Part shown: piece after piece, positions 13,500 through 15,615 of the stretch | Numbering within the stretch: the stretch's first letter is position 1 | Layout of the letters: every line of letters starts with the position of its first letter | From: JAEUIA01 sp034440255 | GTDB taxonomy: Bacteria > Planctomycetota > UBA1135 > GCA-002686595 | Length of the DNA: 15,615 nt | NCBI GenBank assembly: GCA_034440255.1 | Contig: JAWXBU010000073.1 | Location: 1-15,615, forward strand | Direction of reading: 5' to 3' | Notes under the pieces: model-generated | The model's database searches: none | What the model saw: the letters and a program-made list of their open reading frames with translations, nothing else | What the model was told of the DNA's origin: nothing | Program-made: the position numbers and the translations under genes

Positions 13500-15020
13500 A
13501 TGTTCAAACGCATTTTGATCGCCAATCGCGGTGAGATCGCCCTCCGGGTGATCCGCACTGCGCGGGAAATGAACATCGAAACCGTCGCGGTCTTTTCCGA
13601 TTGGGACGCGCGCGCTTTGCACACGCGCATGGCGCATGTCGCCGTTCCTTTGCACGGCAACGTGCCGAGCGAGAGCTATTTGGTCGCCGAAAAAGTGATC
13701 GCGGCAGCCAAGGCTACCGGCGCGGAAGCGATTCACCCCGGCTACGGATTCTTGTCGGAGAACGCCCAATTCGCACGCGCGGTCCGCGACGCCGGGCTCG
13801 TGTGGATCGGTCCGCCGCCCGAAGCCATCGAGGCGATGGGCGACAAAATCAAGTCGCGTAGAGCGATGAAGAAAGCCGGCGTTCCGGTCGTGCCCGGCTT
13901 GACCGATCCGGTCGACGACGCGGCGGCGGCGCGCAAAGCTGCGGTTGGCATCGGCTATCCGATCGCGCTCAAAGCCGCAGCGGGCGGCGGCGGCAAAGGC
14001 ATCCGCATCGTGCACAACGAGAGCGAGATGGAGAGCGCATTTCGCACGGCGTCGGGCGAAGCGAAGAGTTCTTTCGGCGACGGACGCATCTATCTCGAGC
14101 GCTACCTCGATCATCCGCGCCACATCGAAGTGCAGTTGATGTTCGATCACCACGGGAACGGCGTGCACTACGGTGTGCGCGAGTGCTCGATCCAGCGTCG
14201 ACACCAAAAGCTCCTCGAGGAATGTCCGTCGGTCGTGATCGACGATGCGACGCGCGAGAAGATGGGTGCGGTCGCGATCCAAGCGGGCGCAGCGGTCGGC
14301 TACCAAAACGCTGGAACCGTCGAGTTTTTGTGGTCGAAGGGTGAGTTCTACTTCCTCGAGATGAACACGCGACTGCAGGTGGAACATCCCGTGACCGAGA
14401 TGGTGACCGGCACCGATCTCGTGCGCGAACAACTGCGTGTCGCCAGTGGTGAGAAGCTCGGTTACGACCAGTCGGCGATCCGTTGGAACGGTTGGGCGAT
14501 CGAAGTGCGCATCAACGCGGAGGATCCCGCGAACAAGTTTTTGCCCTCGACCGGCACGATCCACAACTTGCGCATGCCCGGCGGACCGTTCGTGCGCCTC
14601 GACCTCGGCATGTACCGCGGCATGGAAGTCGGCGTGAACTACGACCCGATGCTCGGCAAGTTGATCGTGTGGGGCAAAACTCGCGCAGAGGCGATCGCGC
14701 GCATGATCCGCGCTTGTCAGGAGATGAACGTCGGCGGCGTGCGCACGAGCGTGCCGGCGGCGCTGTCGGTGCTCGAAGACGCGCGGTTCCAAAAAGGCGA
14801 CTTCGACACGCATTTCCTCGAGAGTTTGAAGCTCGACGGCGAGCATCCGGGGCGCGACGAATTGGTCGCGGCAGCGGCGGCGATTTTCAGGCACCACAAG
14901 GCACGCAGGAAAGCGCTTTCGCCGGCAGCCAGTGATCGCACCGGTTGGGCGGATCGTGCGCGGCGCTCGCTGTCGACTCATGCGACGCGCGCGGCGCAGC
15001 GGGACGGAGGTGACGCATGA
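13500..15020 (+). CDS. accC: Biotin carboxylase subunit of propionyl-CoA/acyl-CoA carboxylase
   Basis: The 506-residue product carboxylates biotin on the carrier protein using ATP and bicarbonate. The N-terminal Rossmann-like domain starts FKRILIANRGEIALRVI (2-18), followed by HPGYGFLSEN (79-88). The ATP-grasp domain has Lys116, Lys158, the glycine loop GGGGKG (162-167) and His208. Catalytic or metal residues Glu275, Glu287 (FLEMNTRLQVEHP), Arg291, Glu295 and Arg337 (AIEVRINAEDP) match the E. coli AccC set. The biotin carboxylase core ends near residue 443. Residues 445-506 are an Ala/Arg-rich tail with no recognised motif. No biotinyl domain is present; it is encoded by the next gene, which overlaps by ATGA. 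Pairing with pccB, epimerase and mutase suggests it belongs to propionyl-CoA carboxylase, although it could also serve acetyl-CoA carboxylase. No Shine-Dalgarno sequence precedes ATG 13500, and a -10-like box lies 9 bases upstream, so the mRNA may be nearly leaderless. Confidence 0.94.
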   Translation: MFKRILIANRGEIALRVIRTAREMNIETVAVFSDWDARALHTRMAHVAVPLHGNVPSESYLVAEKVIAAAKATGAEAIHPGYGFLSENAQFARAVRDAGLVWIGPPPEAIEAMGDKIKSRRAMKKAGVPVVPGLTDPVDDAAAARKAAVGIGYPIALKAAAGGGGKGIRIVHNESEMESAFRTASGEAKSSFGDGRIYLERYLDHPRHIEVQLMFDHHGNGVHYGVRECSIQRRHQKLLEECPSVVIDDATREKMGAVAIQAGAAVGYQNAGTVEFLWSKGEFYFLEMNTRLQVEHPVTEMVTGTDLVREQLRVASGEKLGYDQSAIRWNGWAIEVRINAEDPANKFLPSTGTIHNLRMPGGPFVRLDLGMYRGMEVGVNYDPMLGKLIVWGKTRAEAIARMIRACQEMNVGGVRTSVPAALSVLEDARFQKGDFDTHFLESLKLDGEHPGRDELVAAAAAIFRHHKARRKALSPAASDRTGWADRARRSLSTHATRAAQRDGGDA

Positions 15021-15535
15021 AGTACTTCGTCACGGTCAACGGCCGCGCGCACGAATGCGAATTGAGCGAGCGCGCCAATCAACTCGTGCTCACGGTCGAC
15101 GGCAAGAGCTTCGACGCCACGTATCAAGAGGTCGATTCACTCGGTCAGGTCGTGATCAATCACGGCGGCAAGAGTTACGGCCTGTCGATCGAAGGCACTG
15201 AAAACGACGTCGGCATCACGCTCGCCGGACATTTCTACGACGTGAAGCTCGAGGACGAACGCGAACGCGCGGCTCATGCTGCGGAACGCGCGAGCGGGCG
15301 AGTCGGCGGTGCTGTGAACAGCGTCATGCCAGGCATCGTCGTCGAGCTCTTGGTGAAGAAAGGCGACTCGGTCGAGAAGGGCGCGCCGCTCTTGATCTTG
15401 TCCGCGATGAAAATGCAGAACGAGATCGGTGCGCCGATCGCAGGTGTCGTGAAGGACATCCACGTCGTCGCTGGTCAAGCGGTGGCGGCGGGAACGAAGC
15501 TCTTGACTCTGACCCCGCTCGACGCTTCGAAGTGA
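15017..15535 (+). CDS. Biotin carboxyl carrier subunit of propionyl-CoA/acyl-CoA carboxylase
   Basis: The 172-residue product ends in a biotinyl/lipoyl-attachment domain (about 100-168) with Met-Lys-Met at 131-133, so Lys132 in SAMKMQNE is the biotinylated residue. VMPGIVVELLVKKGDSVEKG (103-122) is the usual opening strand-turn. The N-terminal 85 residues are beta-rich (MKYFVTVNGRAHECEL; NDVGITLAGHFYDVKLED) and resemble the region just before the carrier domain in fused propionyl-CoA carboxylase alpha chains (the BT-type domain that contacts the beta subunit). This is from memory and unconfirmed. Residues 86-98 are a charged/Ala linker. The start overlaps the biotin carboxylase stop (ATGA), with a strong GGAGGTGA site at 15006-15013, so the two subunits are translationally coupled. 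Together with the two other subunits it makes a three-polypeptide carboxylase. Confidence 0.93.
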   Translation: MKYFVTVNGRAHECELSERANQLVLTVDGKSFDATYQEVDSLGQVVINHGGKSYGLSIEGTENDVGITLAGHFYDVKLEDERERAAHAAERASGRVGGAVNSVMPGIVVELLVKKGDSVEKGAPLLILSAMKMQNEIGAPIAGVVKDIHVVAGQAVAAGTKLLTLTPLDASK

Positions 15536-15578
15536 TCGTACTGTGCCAGGGACAACCACGACGGTTCGCGCTGGCCGC

Positions 15579-15604
15579 TGATCGTGTGTGTACCGAGCCA
15601 GAGC
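15579..15604 (+). repeat. 26-bp dispersed repeat, right copy (inverted relative to the copy at 391-416)
   Basis: The plus strand reads TGATCG, one variable base (T here), then GTGTGTACCGAGCCAGAGC, matching the minus strand of 391-416 with one mismatch. It lies 43 bases after the stop codon of the biotin carrier gene, in sense orientation with it. It is flanked by the perfect 7-bp inverted repeat GGGACAA (15549-15555) and TTGTCCC (15608-15614), which could fold into a stem with the repeat in its loop. No run of T follows within the window, so an intrinsic terminator cannot be shown. No gene is visible in 15536-15615. Confidence 0.75.
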
Positions 15605-15615
15605 AATTTGTCCCC

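Noticed and set aside
13491..14981. A 496-codon open frame on the minus strand
   Set aside because: It is antisense to the biotin carboxylase, whose motifs are all intact on the plus strand. It has no recognisable domain.
391..15604. The whole segment between the two inverted 26-bp repeats as a composite transposon
   Set aside because: It carries core metabolic operons and no transposase, integrase or target-site duplication that I can see. The repeats alone do not support mobility of the segment.

Overview
The window is G+C-rich, gene-dense bacterial DNA with ten supported protein-coding genes and no RNA gene, CRISPR array or intact transposase that I can see. Three gene families together suggest a member of the Planctomycetota or a similar bacterium: a very long tandem carboxypeptidase-regulatory-like (CnaB-type) surface protein, a PknB-type kinase with the 'HRDLKPMNVMVG...YVMDWGLAR' signature fused through a membrane segment to an SUMF1-like domain, and a methylmalonyl-CoA mutase without its own B12 domain. 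The taxonomic call is inference from family composition only.

Layout. (1) Bases 1-4016, minus strand: the start of a membrane-anchored protein running off the left edge, preceded by a 1200-residue N-terminally anchored protein of about eleven beta-sandwich repeats. (2) Bases 4236-8218, plus strand: a tight operon of methylmalonyl-CoA mutase catalytic subunit, methylmalonyl-CoA epimerase, a 75-residue zinc-ribbon protein and the carboxyltransferase (beta) subunit of propionyl-CoA carboxylase. A good sigma-70-like promoter lies at 4170-4199. (3) Bases 8343-13242, minus strand: a three-gene operon, read right to left, of a small exported protein, a membrane-anchored subtilisin-like protease, and the transmembrane Ser/Thr kinase with an extracytoplasmic SUMF1-like domain. 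(4) Bases 13500-15535, plus strand: biotin carboxylase and biotin carboxyl carrier subunits, overlapping by ATGA.

Regions 2 and 4 together encode the propionyl-CoA to succinyl-CoA route. The carboxylase (biotin carboxylase, biotin carrier and carboxyltransferase as three polypeptides) makes (S)-methylmalonyl-CoA, the epimerase gives the (R)-form, and the mutase makes succinyl-CoA. The B12-binding mutase subunit and its GTPase chaperone are not in the window. The kinase/protease/exported-protein operon sits between the carboxylase subunits in the opposite orientation, and looks like an extracytoplasmic sensing or proteolysis module.

The least expected non-coding signal is a 26-bp sequence present twice in opposite orientation, near the two ends of the window (391-416 and 15579-15604). 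Each copy lies at or just after the 3' end of a gene. The left copy adjoins a sequence resembling an IS256-type transposon end. This may be a dispersed 3' element or a mobile-element remnant.
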